In this document: positions 1-5,691 of the stretch, in pieces
Layout of the letters: each line of letters opens with the position of its first letter
How positions within the stretch are numbered: the stretch's first letter is position 1
Source: Bacillota bacterium
Lineage (GTDB): Bacteria > Bacillota > UBA4882 > JAAYXC01
DNA: 6,058 nucleotides
Direction of reading: 5' to 3'
NCBI GenBank assembly: GCA_012516115.1
Contig: JAAYXC010000395.1
Coordinates: 1-6,058, forward strand
The notes under the pieces: model-generated
Databases searched by the model: none
What the model was told of the DNA's origin: nothing
What the model saw: only the letters and a program-made list of their open reading frames with translations
Translations under genes and position numbers: made by a program

Positions 1-795
1 CAACAGGGGCGTGAGACGATAGGTCCATCCTTTAAAGCGGACCAACAAGAGGGAGGCGAGACACCAGCTGAGATAAAGGGTGACGTTGATCAGTCCTATC
101 CGGAAGGCCGGGAGCCCGAGCTTTAAAGCCAGTTTGGGGAAGAGGAACCTGATGGTGCCGACGCCGATCCAGGTGGCGAAATTGGCGATCCAGGCCAAGT
201 AGAGGAAGAGCCTCTGTCCGGAGGAAAAGGTTCCGCTTCCTTCCTTTGGCGGGATGACCTCTTTAGTCTCCGCGGTGAAGGCGATAAGGAGGATGATGCC
301 CACCAGCAAAAGAGACCCGAGGAGGCAGGCCGTACCCGGGTCGATCTTCATGAAGACGCCACCCAGGAGATTACCGGTGGCCACCCCGACGGTGAAGATG
401 ACGACAAAAAGCCCGATGGCATGAAGCAATCCTTCGTCGTTATTACCGTGGCCGATCCAGGCCTCGATGAGCGGCCAGAAGATCGAGTTGGCCACTCCAC
501 CGAGGAAATAGGCGATCCAGATGGCTCCCGGGGTGGCCCGGCGGAGCACGAGGAAGACCAGGGCAAAGAGGGTACAGGCGGGGAGCAAAAGGATCTTCCG
601 GCCGATGCGATCCGACCAGCGGCCGAAGACGAGGTTACCGAAGATCCTTGTGGCCACGTGGAGGCTTCCGGTTAACCCCACAAGGAAAGCGTTGTCGATG
701 GCCCTGGCCGCCAGCAACGCGGCCACCAGAAGAAAAAGGCCGTAACAGATCTCCATGAGATAGGTCGCGGTATAAAGTTTGAGTCTGCGGGACAT
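1..795 (-). CDS. MFS transporter, C-terminal part beyond the window (partial)
   Basis: The frame is open from the ATG at 795 to the left edge, giving the first 265 residues of a membrane protein; a full MFS protein is usually about 390-420. Hydrophobic segments lie near residues 13-32, 36-57, 69-86, 92-112, 127-147 and 156-174. A polar loop (about 175-195) follows, then the start of the second half (about 196-213 and 233-253), the 6+6 arrangement of the major facilitator superfamily. Between helices 2 and 3 sits motif A, GRWSDRIGRK (residues 58-67), with the expected Asp62, Gly65 and Arg66. It should be an inner-membrane secondary transporter; the substrate cannot be read from the sequence and a drug or sugar exporter is equally possible. 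It is the last visible gene of the flippase-mazG operon, 15 bases after mazG and in the same reading frame. Its Shine-Dalgarno, AGGA at 803-806, sits 7 bases before the ATG and almost touches the mazG stop, so translational coupling is likely. Confidence 0.9.
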   Translation of the reverse strand, partial: MSRRLKLYTATYLMEICYGLFLLVAALLAARAIDNAFLVGLTGSLHVATRIFGNLVFGRWSDRIGRKILLLPACTLFALVFLVLRRATPGAIWIAYFLGGVANSIFWPLIEAWIGHGNNDEGLLHAIGLFVVIFTVGVATGNLLGGVFMKIDPGTACLLGSLLLVGIILLIAFTAETKEVIPPKEGSGTFSSGQRLFLYLAWIANFATWIGVGTIRFLFPKLALKLGLPAFRIGLINVTLYLSWCLASLLLVRFKGWTYRLTPLL

Positions 796-802
796 GATGT
801 GT

Positions 803-806
803 TCCT
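803..806 (-). promoter_or_regulatory. Ribosome binding site of the MFS gene
   Basis: On the minus strand AAGGCAGGA precedes the ATG at 795. AGGA is 7 bases upstream, and the leading A overlaps the mazG TGA at 811-813. This supports the ATG at 795 as the start and suggests re-initiation by ribosomes finishing mazG. Confidence 0.65.
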
Positions 807-810
807 GCCT

Positions 811-1596
811 TCATTCGTTTTTTTCCAGTTTTTTTGCTTCTTCCCAAAACGTGTCCATCTCGGCCAGCTCCATCTCGGTGAGACGTCGGCCACGAGTGTG
901 CGCCGCCTCCTCGATATGGCGGAAACGACGGCAGAACTTCTCCGTGGTTTGTCTGAGCGCCTCTTCCGCATCGATGGCGAGGAAACGGGCCACGTTGACC
1001 AGGGCAAAGAGGAGGTCGCCGAACTCGTCCATCAGCCGGCCGCGGTCCGGTTCCGCTTCCGCCAGCACGGCCAGGAACTCCCGCAGTTCTTCCTCCAGCT
1101 TCGAGAGGGCGCCGGCGAGATCCGGCCAGTCGAAACCGACCTTGGCCGCCTTGGCCTGAAGCTTTTGCGCCCGCATGAGGGCCGGTAGAGCGGAAGGCAC
1201 GCCGGCCAGGGCCGAGCTCCGTTCTTCGGCGTACTCGTCTTCTTTGAGCCGCTCCCAGTTGACGAGTACCTCGTCCACTCCTTTTACCCGGCGGTCACCG
1301 AAGACATGGGGATGGCGGCGGATGAGCTTTTCGTTGATGGCCCGGGCCACCCCTTCGAGATCGAAATGACCTTCTTCCCTGGCGATCTGGGCATGGAAGA
1401 CGATCTGGAGGAGAAGGTCGCCCAGCTCTTCGCGGAGTTTCTCCGGTGAGCCGGTATCGATGGCCTCCAGCACTTCGTAGGTTTCTTCCACCAGATAGGG
1501 TTTTAGGGTCGCGTGGGTCTGCTGCTTGTCCCAGGGACAGCCGCCTTCTCCCCGCAGGCGGGCCATGATCTCCACCAATTTTTTTATTTCTTCCAT
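811..1596 (-). CDS. mazG: MazG nucleoside triphosphate pyrophosphohydrolase
   Basis: The protein has 261 residues, matching full-length two-domain MazG (E. coli 263). MazG is a cytosolic, Mg-dependent enzyme that hydrolyses (d)NTPs to monophosphates and pyrophosphate, thought to clean nucleotide pools. The N-terminal domain carries the family signature CPWDKQQTH (20-28), the metal-binding glutamates VEETYE (36-41), EELGD (56-60) and RRHPHVFGD (93-101). The C-terminal domain, the catalytic one in E. coli, repeats the pattern with LEEELREF (167-174) and DEFGD (190-194), giving E169/E170, E173, E191 and D194. Both sites appear intact. A TAG lies directly before the ATG in frame, so 1596 is the earliest start. 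The best Shine-Dalgarno, GGGGAGG at 1611-1617, is 14 bases away, unusually far, and lies inside the last codons of the flippase gene. In Bacillus the homologue YabN likewise follows the flippase gene yabM. Confidence 0.97.
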   Translation of the reverse strand: MEEIKKLVEIMARLRGEGGCPWDKQQTHATLKPYLVEETYEVLEAIDTGSPEKLREELGDLLLQIVFHAQIAREEGHFDLEGVARAINEKLIRRHPHVFGDRRVKGVDEVLVNWERLKEDEYAEERSSALAGVPSALPALMRAQKLQAKAAKVGFDWPDLAGALSKLEEELREFLAVLAEAEPDRGRLMDEFGDLLFALVNVARFLAIDAEEALRQTTEKFCRRFRHIEEAAHTRGRRLTEMELAEMDTFWEEAKKLEKNE

Positions 1597-1606
1597 CTAA
1601 GCGCGT

Positions 1607-3199
1607 TCAACCTCCCCTTCGCCCGGAACCGCGGCCGCGGAACACGTCCGAACCGAGTTTGCCCAAACGGCGAAGGAGTTCTACGTCGCCGGGTTCGACT
1701 CCTCCCGTCAGCCATAAACCGAGGCCGAAGAGGACCGCCCCGAGGGGAAGGAAGAAAAGCAGGCGAAAAAAGGGAGAAAACTGGAGGGAAAGGGGGTATT
1801 GGAGCCCTAGACGGAGGGCGAACAACATCATCCCCCCGGCCAGGGTACTGCGGAAAATGGTAAGGAAAAACCCGGGGGGGAGGGCGATGTTCCTGGCCAG
1901 GATGACCAGGCTTAAAGCGGCCGTCAGCGCCGTTCCGGCCACGCTTCCCAGGGCGGCCCCCCGGGGACCGAGGATGGGAAGGAGGACCACGGTGAGCCAG
2001 GCTTTGAAGAGGAAGCCCAGGCCGCGGCTGCCTACCGGAGCGAAGGGACGCCCCATGCCCTGGAGGGCCCCGGCGCAGACCCCCTGGAGACCGAGGAAGA
2101 ACGCGGCCGGCGCGAGACTCCGCAGCATCGGCGCGGCCGAGGCCGTCCCGTAAAGGACGAGGCAGATCTCATCCGCCAGGGTGTGGATCCCGGCGGCCCC
2201 CGGGAGACAGAGGAAGACGGCCAGGCGTAAAGCCTGCCGGATCTGGCGGTGGGCCAAAAGACGGATCCGGCGCGTCCAGGCTTCGGCCACCGCCGGCAGC
2301 AGGCTGGTGGCCAGGGCGCCGGTGATGGTGGTGGGGACGTAGATGACGGCCCAGGCGTTCCCCAGACGGCCCAGGAGGGCCGTGGCCTCGCTTACCGGAT
2401 AGCCGAGGGCCTGGAGGCGGGTCGGCACGAGGAAAGAATCGAGGCTTTGCATCAGGGGGTAGAGGAGGGTCCCGAAGGCGATGGGCAGGGCATAGGCCAT
2501 CAGCCTTCGCGCCAAAGCCAGATACGACGGTGGCCGGCGACCATCGGAAAACCGGAGGATCTTCGGTGGGTGGAGGCGGTAATGGGAGAGGAGGAAGATC
2601 AACCCGGCGGCTCCGCCGGCCGTGGCCCCGAAGGCGGCTCCGGCCGCCGCCCAGGCCAGACCGCAGGGTAGAAGGAGGTAGGCCAGGACGAGGAGCGTCC
2701 CCACCCGCACGATCTGTTCGAGGAGCTGGGAAAGGGCGGGCGGCCCCATTTCCCGGAGCCCCTGGAAGAACCCACGGAAGGCGGCGGTGAGAGACATCAA
2801 GGGCACGGCCGGGGCCAGCGAGATGAGCACCGGATAGGCACGGGGATCGGCCACGAAACGGAGGGCAAAAAACCGGGCCCCGACGAAGAGTACGGCCCCG
2901 CCCAACAAGCCCAGACCGCCGAGGATGACGAGGGCCAGCCGGAAGATCCGCCGCACTCCCTCTCCGTCCTTTAGGGCGGTCCGTTCCGCCACGAGGCGCG
3001 AGATGGCAAGGGGCATCCCGGCGGTGGAAAGTCCGAGGAAGACGAGGTAAAGCGGGTAGGCCGTCTGGTACAGTCCGATCCCTTCGTCTCCGATCAAACG
3101 GACCAGGGGGACGCGGTAGGCGGCACCTAATATTTTACAAAAAATCGCCGCCAAAGAAAGGAGGATCGTCCCCTGTAACACCGAACCGTCTTTTTCCAC
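1607..3199 (-). CDS. SpoVB/YabM-family polysaccharide or lipid-linked precursor flippase
   Basis: This is a polytopic protein of 530 residues with about 14 hydrophobic segments, in the MOP superfamily (MatE/MurJ-related). Such proteins are believed to flip lipid-linked peptidoglycan or polysaccharide precursors; SpoVB itself is needed for spore cortex. Numbered from the GTG at 3199, hallmarks are GDEGIGLYQ (37-45), STAGMPLAISRLVAE (58-72), the SpoVB-type block FRGFFQG...SQLLEQIVRV (141-166) and LQGMGRP near 379-385. The C-terminus is short, basic and Gly/Arg-rich. I prefer the GTG at 3199 because GGAGAGG (3206-3212) sits 6 bases before it. A GTG at 3217 would add six residues but has only a poor site. 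The gene heads the operon with mazG (10 bases downstream) and the MFS gene. The family is clear. Whether it is the true SpoVB, a YabM-like paralogue or a general lipid II flippase is not; linkage to mazG favours YabM. Confidence 0.93.
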   Translation of the reverse strand: MEKDGSVLQGTILLSLAAIFCKILGAAYRVPLVRLIGDEGIGLYQTAYPLYLVFLGLSTAGMPLAISRLVAERTALKDGEGVRRIFRLALVILGGLGLLGGAVLFVGARFFALRFVADPRAYPVLISLAPAVPLMSLTAAFRGFFQGLREMGPPALSQLLEQIVRVGTLLVLAYLLLPCGLAWAAAGAAFGATAGGAAGLIFLLSHYRLHPPKILRFSDGRRPPSYLALARRLMAYALPIAFGTLLYPLMQSLDSFLVPTRLQALGYPVSEATALLGRLGNAWAVIYVPTTITGALATSLLPAVAEAWTRRIRLLAHRQIRQALRLAVFLCLPGAAGIHTLADEICLVLYGTASAAPMLRSLAPAAFFLGLQGVCAGALQGMGRPFAPVGSRGLGFLFKAWLTVVLLPILGPRGAALGSVAGTALTAALSLVILARNIALPPGFFLTIFRSTLAGGMMLFALRLGLQYPLSLQFSPFFRLLFFLPLGAVLFGLGLWLTGGVEPGDVELLRRLGKLGSDVFRGRGSGRRGG

Positions 3200-3205
3200 C
3201 CCGAC

Positions 3206-3212
3206 CCTCTCC
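3206..3212 (-). promoter_or_regulatory. Ribosome binding site that decides the flippase start
   Basis: GGAGAGG on the minus strand is 6 bases before the GTG at 3199. It lies inside the six extra codons that a start at 3217 would use, so it argues that translation begins at 3199. Confidence 0.7.
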
Positions 3213-3226
3213 GTCACCGCCAGAGG

Positions 3227-3346
3227 TTACCTGTAAGCGCAGGACCCTGCACCGGGCACGACCGAAGGGAGCTTTTCTAAGTAGAGATCTATGTCCTCCT
3301 CGGCGAAAAATGTGTTTGGATCGAGCGGAAAGGAAATCGTTCCCAT
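3227..3346 (-). CDS. Possible small protein of 39 residues, unknown function
   Basis: An ATG at 3346 opens 39 codons ending in TAA at 3227-3229, just 27 bases before the flippase GTG. I do not recognise the product. It starts MGTISFPLDP, has an acidic middle with EEDIDLYLEKLP near residues 16-27, and ends GAGSCAYR. There is no signal peptide or membrane segment. By my count 24 of 39 codons end in G or C against 17 with G or C in second position, a coding-like skew but milder than in the neighbours. The ribosome site is poor: only CGGGA shortly before the ATG, inside a perfect palindrome. It could be a real small gene at the head of the operon, a leader peptide, a decayed remnant, or a chance ORF. 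A different overlapping frame of 150 codons covers the same stretch and looks like a shadow. Confidence 0.3.
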   Translation of the reverse strand: MGTISFPLDPNTFFAEEDIDLYLEKLPSVVPGAGSCAYR

Positions 3347-3347
3347 A

Positions 3348-3361
3348 TCCCGGTACCGGGA
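3348..3361. promoter_or_regulatory. 14-bp perfect palindrome, possible operator
   Basis: TCCCGGTACCGGGA reads identically on both strands. It lies in the divergent region between the flippase operon and the CheC-like gene, one base before the ATG of the possible 39-residue ORF. Next to it is a short inverted repeat, GGAA-N4-TTCC (3332-3343). A dimeric repressor site would look like this, but no regulator gene is in view, and one such palindrome in 6 kb of GC-rich DNA is not strongly unexpected. Confidence 0.3.
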
Positions 3362-3480
3362 AATGCCGAAAGGAACCGAAAAGGGCTGCAGGCAGGCGGC
3401 TTATTTTTGTTCCTTTCTTTACCATCCTTTTCATTTCGAGGCAGGACTTTTCTTCCTGATGCCGAAATAAAAAGGCCAAA

Positions 3481-3487
3481 AAGGAGG
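3481..3487 (+). promoter_or_regulatory. Ribosome binding site of the CheC-like gene
   Basis: AAGGAGG is a near-perfect Shine-Dalgarno, 5 bases before the GTG at 3493 and 8 before the next in-frame GTG at 3496. It shows the coding direction and restricts the start to one of these two codons, which differ by a single residue. Confidence 0.8.
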
Positions 3488-3492
3488 AGCTG

Positions 3493-4155
3493 GTGGTGGC
3501 GGTATTACTCGAAACCTTCCCGGAGCTCAGTTTACGCAAGGATTTCTTCCTCTCCGCCGGGATGTTGGAAGGATTGAACCGCATCAATCAGATCGGCGCC
3601 CAACGGGCGCAAGAAGCCCTGGCCCGTCTCCTGGGACAGGAGGAACCGGTGAAGATCGAGACCATCAGCATCCTTCCCCTGACCCTCTTGGCCCAGCGGC
3701 TTCGCCAAACCCAGGAGGAATATTTGGGGTGCCATATTCGCATCTTCGGCGAACTCCAGGCGGAACTCTACTGTTACCTCAAGGCCGATGACGCGCGTCT
3801 TTTGGTCCATGCCGTACTTCGTCCGAGTCTACTTCGCCGCACGAACAAATCGGTAGAATTGGCCGCCTTGGCCGAGGTAACGAATGTTCTGGCCAATTCT
3901 TACTGGGTGGCCCTGCACGGCCACGTCCCCCTGGACTGGCGGACCAGTCTGCCGGCCCTGGTGGCCCGGGTGGAGCGCGTCTTTGCGCTGGCTTCCCGTA
4001 TCGGCCATTACGACCACCTTGTTTTTCAGGCCGATCTCCTCCTCGCCCGCCTCGGGATCCATCTCTACTTCTGCCTTATCCCCGGCGCCGATTGTTTGCA
4101 TCGACTCCTCGGTTACCTGGAACCCGACCGGCTACGGCCGCTGGTCCGGTCGTAA
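3493..4155 (+). CDS. CheC-like protein, putative CheY-phosphate phosphatase with one intact site
   Basis: The protein has 220 residues, close to CheC of Bacillus (about 209). CheC/CheX/FliY proteins dephosphorylate CheY-P and tune chemotaxis in the cytoplasm. The CheC fold carries two helices with an E-x-x-N active motif. Here the second copy is intact: LAEVTNVLANSY (126-137) with E128 and N131. The first copy, RINQIGAQRA (30-39), aligns with the usual EIGNIGAGNA but has Arg for Glu and Gln for Asn, so that site should be dead. The C-terminal part (about 155-200) is rich in hydrophobic residues with no clear membrane span. Starts are GTG 3493 or GTG 3496, both served by AAGGAGG; an in-frame TGA at 3457 prevents a much longer protein. 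It is followed after 52 bases by the SleB-domain gene. No che or fli gene is nearby, so a role outside chemotaxis is possible. I am confident of the fold family, less so of the substrate. Confidence 0.75.
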   Translation: MVAVLLETFPELSLRKDFFLSAGMLEGLNRINQIGAQRAQEALARLLGQEEPVKIETISILPLTLLAQRLRQTQEEYLGCHIRIFGELQAELYCYLKADDARLLVHAVLRPSLLRRTNKSVELAALAEVTNVLANSYWVALHGHVPLDWRTSLPALVARVERVFALASRIGHYDHLVFQADLLLARLGIHLYFCLIPGADCLHRLLGYLEPDRLRPLVRS

Positions 4156-4197
4156 GGCGGGCATATTTACCCTCCCGCAGGGAAGGATAGATGGGCG

Positions 4198-4203
4198 AGG
4201 AGG
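4198..4203 (+). promoter_or_regulatory. Ribosome binding site of the LysM-SleB gene
   Basis: AGGAGG lies 4 bases before the ATG at 4208, a slightly short but workable spacing. It fixes the start at 4208. The same reading frame stays open back to 3884 within the CheC-like gene, but that extension is spurious. Confidence 0.7.
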
Positions 4204-4207
4204 GCGA

Positions 4208-4834
4208 ATGGTCGTGCGGGTTTCCCGGCTGGTCTTTCTTATCTTGCTTTGCGTGGTCGTTTTTCTGGGGGGGATCCCCACTTCCCTGCTGGCGCAGGCC
4301 AACGGGTGGTATTATTACGTCCAACCAGGGGATACGATCTTTTGGATCGCCACCAAGGTCGGCCTGGACGTGGACACCATCCGGGCGGCCAACGGACTCT
4401 GGACGGATATCATCCGTCCGGGCCAACGGGTCTTCATCCCGGTGGTCACCGCGCCGGCCAACCAGTCCTATAGCCGCGGGGGGAGCGATATGGAGCTTTT
4501 GTCCCGGTTGATCATGGCCGAGGCCGGCAGCGAACCTTACGTGGGACAGGTGGCCGTGGGGGCCGTGGTCATGAACCGGGTGGAGAGTCCCCTTTTTCCC
4601 AATACCATTGCCGGGGTGATCTACGAGCCGGACGCCTTCGAGTCGGTGAGCAACGGTCTGATCTGGCGACAACCGCCGAGCAACTCCGCGCGCCTGGCCG
4701 CGGTGAATGCCATCAGCGGTTGGGATCCGACCGGAGGGGCCCTCTTTTTCTTCAACCCGGCCAAGACGGTCAATCCCTATATCTGGAGTCGGGCCATCAT
4801 CACCCAGATCGGTAACCACATCTTCGCCCGCTGA
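4208..4834 (+). CDS. Secreted cell wall hydrolase, LysM plus SleB/CwlJ domain
   Basis: The product has 208 residues. SleB/CwlJ enzymes cut the muramic-lactam-containing spore cortex during germination; SleB is a lytic transglycosylase. Residues 1-31 form a signal peptide: Arg near the start, a hydrophobic core LVFLILLCVVVFLGG (8-22), and a likely cleavage after LLA or AQA. A LysM peptidoglycan-binding module follows (about 36-79: YYVQPGDTIFWIA...ANGL...IRPGQRVFIP). After a short linker the SleB (Hydrolase_2) domain spans about 95-206, with LIMAEAGSEPYVGQVAVGAVVMNRV-type sequence from 101 and the catalytic Glu expected at E105. Tail motifs ALFFFNP (178-184) and the IWSRAI region fit the family. 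Bacillus SleB uses a different N-terminal binding domain, so this is a LysM variant rather than an exact SleB orthologue. No ypeB partner gene follows. The gene probably shares a transcript with the CheC-like gene, 52 bases upstream, although a promoter in that gap cannot be excluded. Confidence 0.92.
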   Translation: MVVRVSRLVFLILLCVVVFLGGIPTSLLAQANGWYYYVQPGDTIFWIATKVGLDVDTIRAANGLWTDIIRPGQRVFIPVVTAPANQSYSRGGSDMELLSRLIMAEAGSEPYVGQVAVGAVVMNRVESPLFPNTIAGVIYEPDAFESVSNGLIWRQPPSNSARLAAVNAISGWDPTGGALFFFNPAKTVNPYIWSRAIITQIGNHIFAR

Positions 4835-4847
4835 GTCCCCCCCACCC

Positions 4848-4869
4848 CCTTGGCCCGGCAGGATTTTTT
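4848..4869 (+). terminator. Weak possible terminator after the LysM-SleB gene
   Basis: CCTTGGCCCGGCAGG can form only about four pairs around a bulge, one base before a run of six T (4864-4869). The stem is too weak for confidence; it is reported because it is the only T-run after a GC-rich dyad in the gap between the hydrolase and dehydrogenase genes. Confidence 0.2.
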
Positions 4870-4893
4870 ACCCCGGATGTGGAATTGTCATCG

Positions 4894-4909
4894 CCGATTC
4901 CGCAATCGG
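4894..4909 (+). repeat. Short inverted repeat upstream of the dehydrogenase
   Basis: CCGATT, a four-base loop CCGC, then AATCGG form a perfect six-pair hairpin, with one further G-T wobble outside. No T-run follows, so it is not an intrinsic terminator. It lies 33 bases before the ATG at 4942, where it could be an operator or a 5' leader structure. Confidence 0.3.
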
Positions 4910-4941
4910 TTGCAAGCGACGAAGGGTGGGGGTGGTGGCTG

Positions 4942-5679
4942 ATGAAACGGGTGGTTTTGGTGACCGGTGGTGCCGGCGGGATCGGCCGCGCGGTGGTGGA
5001 AACCATGGCCGAGAGGGGTTACCAGGTGGTGGCCTGCGATCGGGAGGAGGAAAAGGGACGGGCGCTGGTGGCGGAGCTCGCCCGGGCGGGATATGAGCTC
5101 TCTTTTCTTCCATGTGATGTAAGCAAAGAAGAAGAAGTGGCCGCGGTGATAAAAGCCATCGAGCACGACTACGGCCGCCTCGAGATCCTGGTGAACAACG
5201 CGGGGATCATCAGGCGCCGCACGGGCGAGGAGATCTCCGTCGCCGACTGGGATGCCGTCTTTGCCGTCAACGCCAGGGGGCCTTTTCTTTTCTGCAAATA
5301 CGTGACCCCCATCATGAAGCGCCAGCGTTGGGGCCGGATCGTCAATATTTCTTCCGTGGCGGCCAAGACCGGGGACATCACCTCCGCTCCGGGTTACGGC
5401 CCGGCCAAGGCGGCCCTGGATTGCCTGACCAAGACCTTCGCCCGAGAACTGGCGCCCTACGGTGTCACGGTGAACGCCGTCGCCCCGCACGCCATCGAGA
5501 CCGAGATGTCGGCCCAGTGGTCGGAGGAGAAACGGAGGAGCATCATCGCCGCCATTCCGCTGGGACGGCTGGGCACTCCGCGCGAGGTGGCGGCGGCCGT
5601 GGCCTTCCTCGCCTCCGAGGAGGCTTCCTTCATCACCGGCGCGATTCTCGACGTCAACGGCGGTTTCCTCATGGTCTAA
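4942..5679 (+). CDS. Short-chain dehydrogenase/reductase, FabG-like
   Basis: The protein has 245 residues, the usual classical SDR size, and should be a cytosolic NAD(P)-dependent oxidoreductase on a Rossmann fold. The nucleotide motif TGGAGGIG is at 8-15, CDV at 58-60, NNAG at 85-88, Asn110, catalytic Ser138 (in NISS), and Tyr152 and Lys156 in YGPAK. The full N-S-Y-K tetrad is therefore present. Asp33 at the end of the second strand suggests a preference for NAD(H) over NADP(H). The usual P-G after the sixth strand is P-H here (NAVAPHAIET, 178-187). The ATG at 4942 matches the family start (MKRVVLVTGG); an ATG at 4879 would add 21 unlikely, Trp-rich residues across a hairpin. The ribosome site is poor (G-rich GGGGGTGG, 6 bases away). 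FabG (3-oxoacyl-ACP reductase), a sugar or polyol dehydrogenase, or a secondary alcohol dehydrogenase are all possible. No fatty acid synthesis gene is nearby, so I assign no gene name. Confidence 0.93.
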   Translation: MKRVVLVTGGAGGIGRAVVETMAERGYQVVACDREEEKGRALVAELARAGYELSFLPCDVSKEEEVAAVIKAIEHDYGRLEILVNNAGIIRRRTGEEISVADWDAVFAVNARGPFLFCKYVTPIMKRQRWGRIVNISSVAAKTGDITSAPGYGPAKAALDCLTKTFARELAPYGVTVNAVAPHAIETEMSAQWSEEKRRSIIAAIPLGRLGTPREVAAAVAFLASEEASFITGAILDVNGGFLMV

Positions 5680-5691
5680 AATTACCTATAC

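Larger units (their letters stand above)
3347..3492. promoter_or_regulatory. Divergent intergenic control region
   Basis: This stretch lies between the minus-strand operon and the plus-strand CheC-like gene. It is richer in A and T than its surroundings, especially 3400-3440, which is pyrimidine-rich on the plus strand, so promoters in both directions are expected here. I could not place a convincing sigma-A, sigma-E, sigma-G or sigma-D promoter. Besides the palindrome it holds an interrupted dyad, CAGGA-N7-TCCTG (3442-3458), that extends to GGCA...TGCC (3440-3463) if a three-base bulge is allowed. No T-run follows, so it is not a terminator. Confidence 0.45.

Noticed and set aside
796..813. 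Read-through of the mazG TGA to form a MazG-MFS fusion
   Set aside because: The two genes are in the same frame, but a proper ribosome site and ATG precede the transporter and MazG ends at its normal length; no recoding signal is visible.
3461..3468. GCCGAAAT resembling the -10 element of a sigma-D flagellar promoter before the CheC-like gene
   Set aside because: There is no TAAA at the proper distance upstream, and transcription would begin almost on the ribosome binding site.
3135..3587. A 150-codon minus-strand ORF across the divergent region
   Set aside because: It overlaps the start of the CheC-like gene and of the flippase in the wrong frame, has no family resemblance and is basic and low-complexity; it is a shadow frame.
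4162..4169. CATATTTA before the LysM-SleB gene as a forespore sigma -10 element
   Set aside because: The bases 17-18 upstream are GC-rich and show no matching -35 element, so a sigma-G promoter cannot be supported.
4172..4185. Hairpin TCCC-GCA-GGGA between the CheC-like and LysM-SleB genes as a terminator
   Set aside because: The stem has only four pairs and no T-run follows; the genes are more likely co-transcribed.
3884..4207. N-terminal extension of the LysM-SleB protein into the CheC-like gene
   Set aside because: The frame is open, but the residues are low-complexity shadow of the CheC-like gene; AGGAGG plus a clean signal peptide place the start at 4208.
4076..4819. A 247-codon minus-strand ORF opposite the LysM-SleB gene
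   Set aside because: It mirrors a clearly real gene, is rich in Gly, Asp, His and Pro with no recognisable motif, and is typical of antisense frames in GC-rich DNA.
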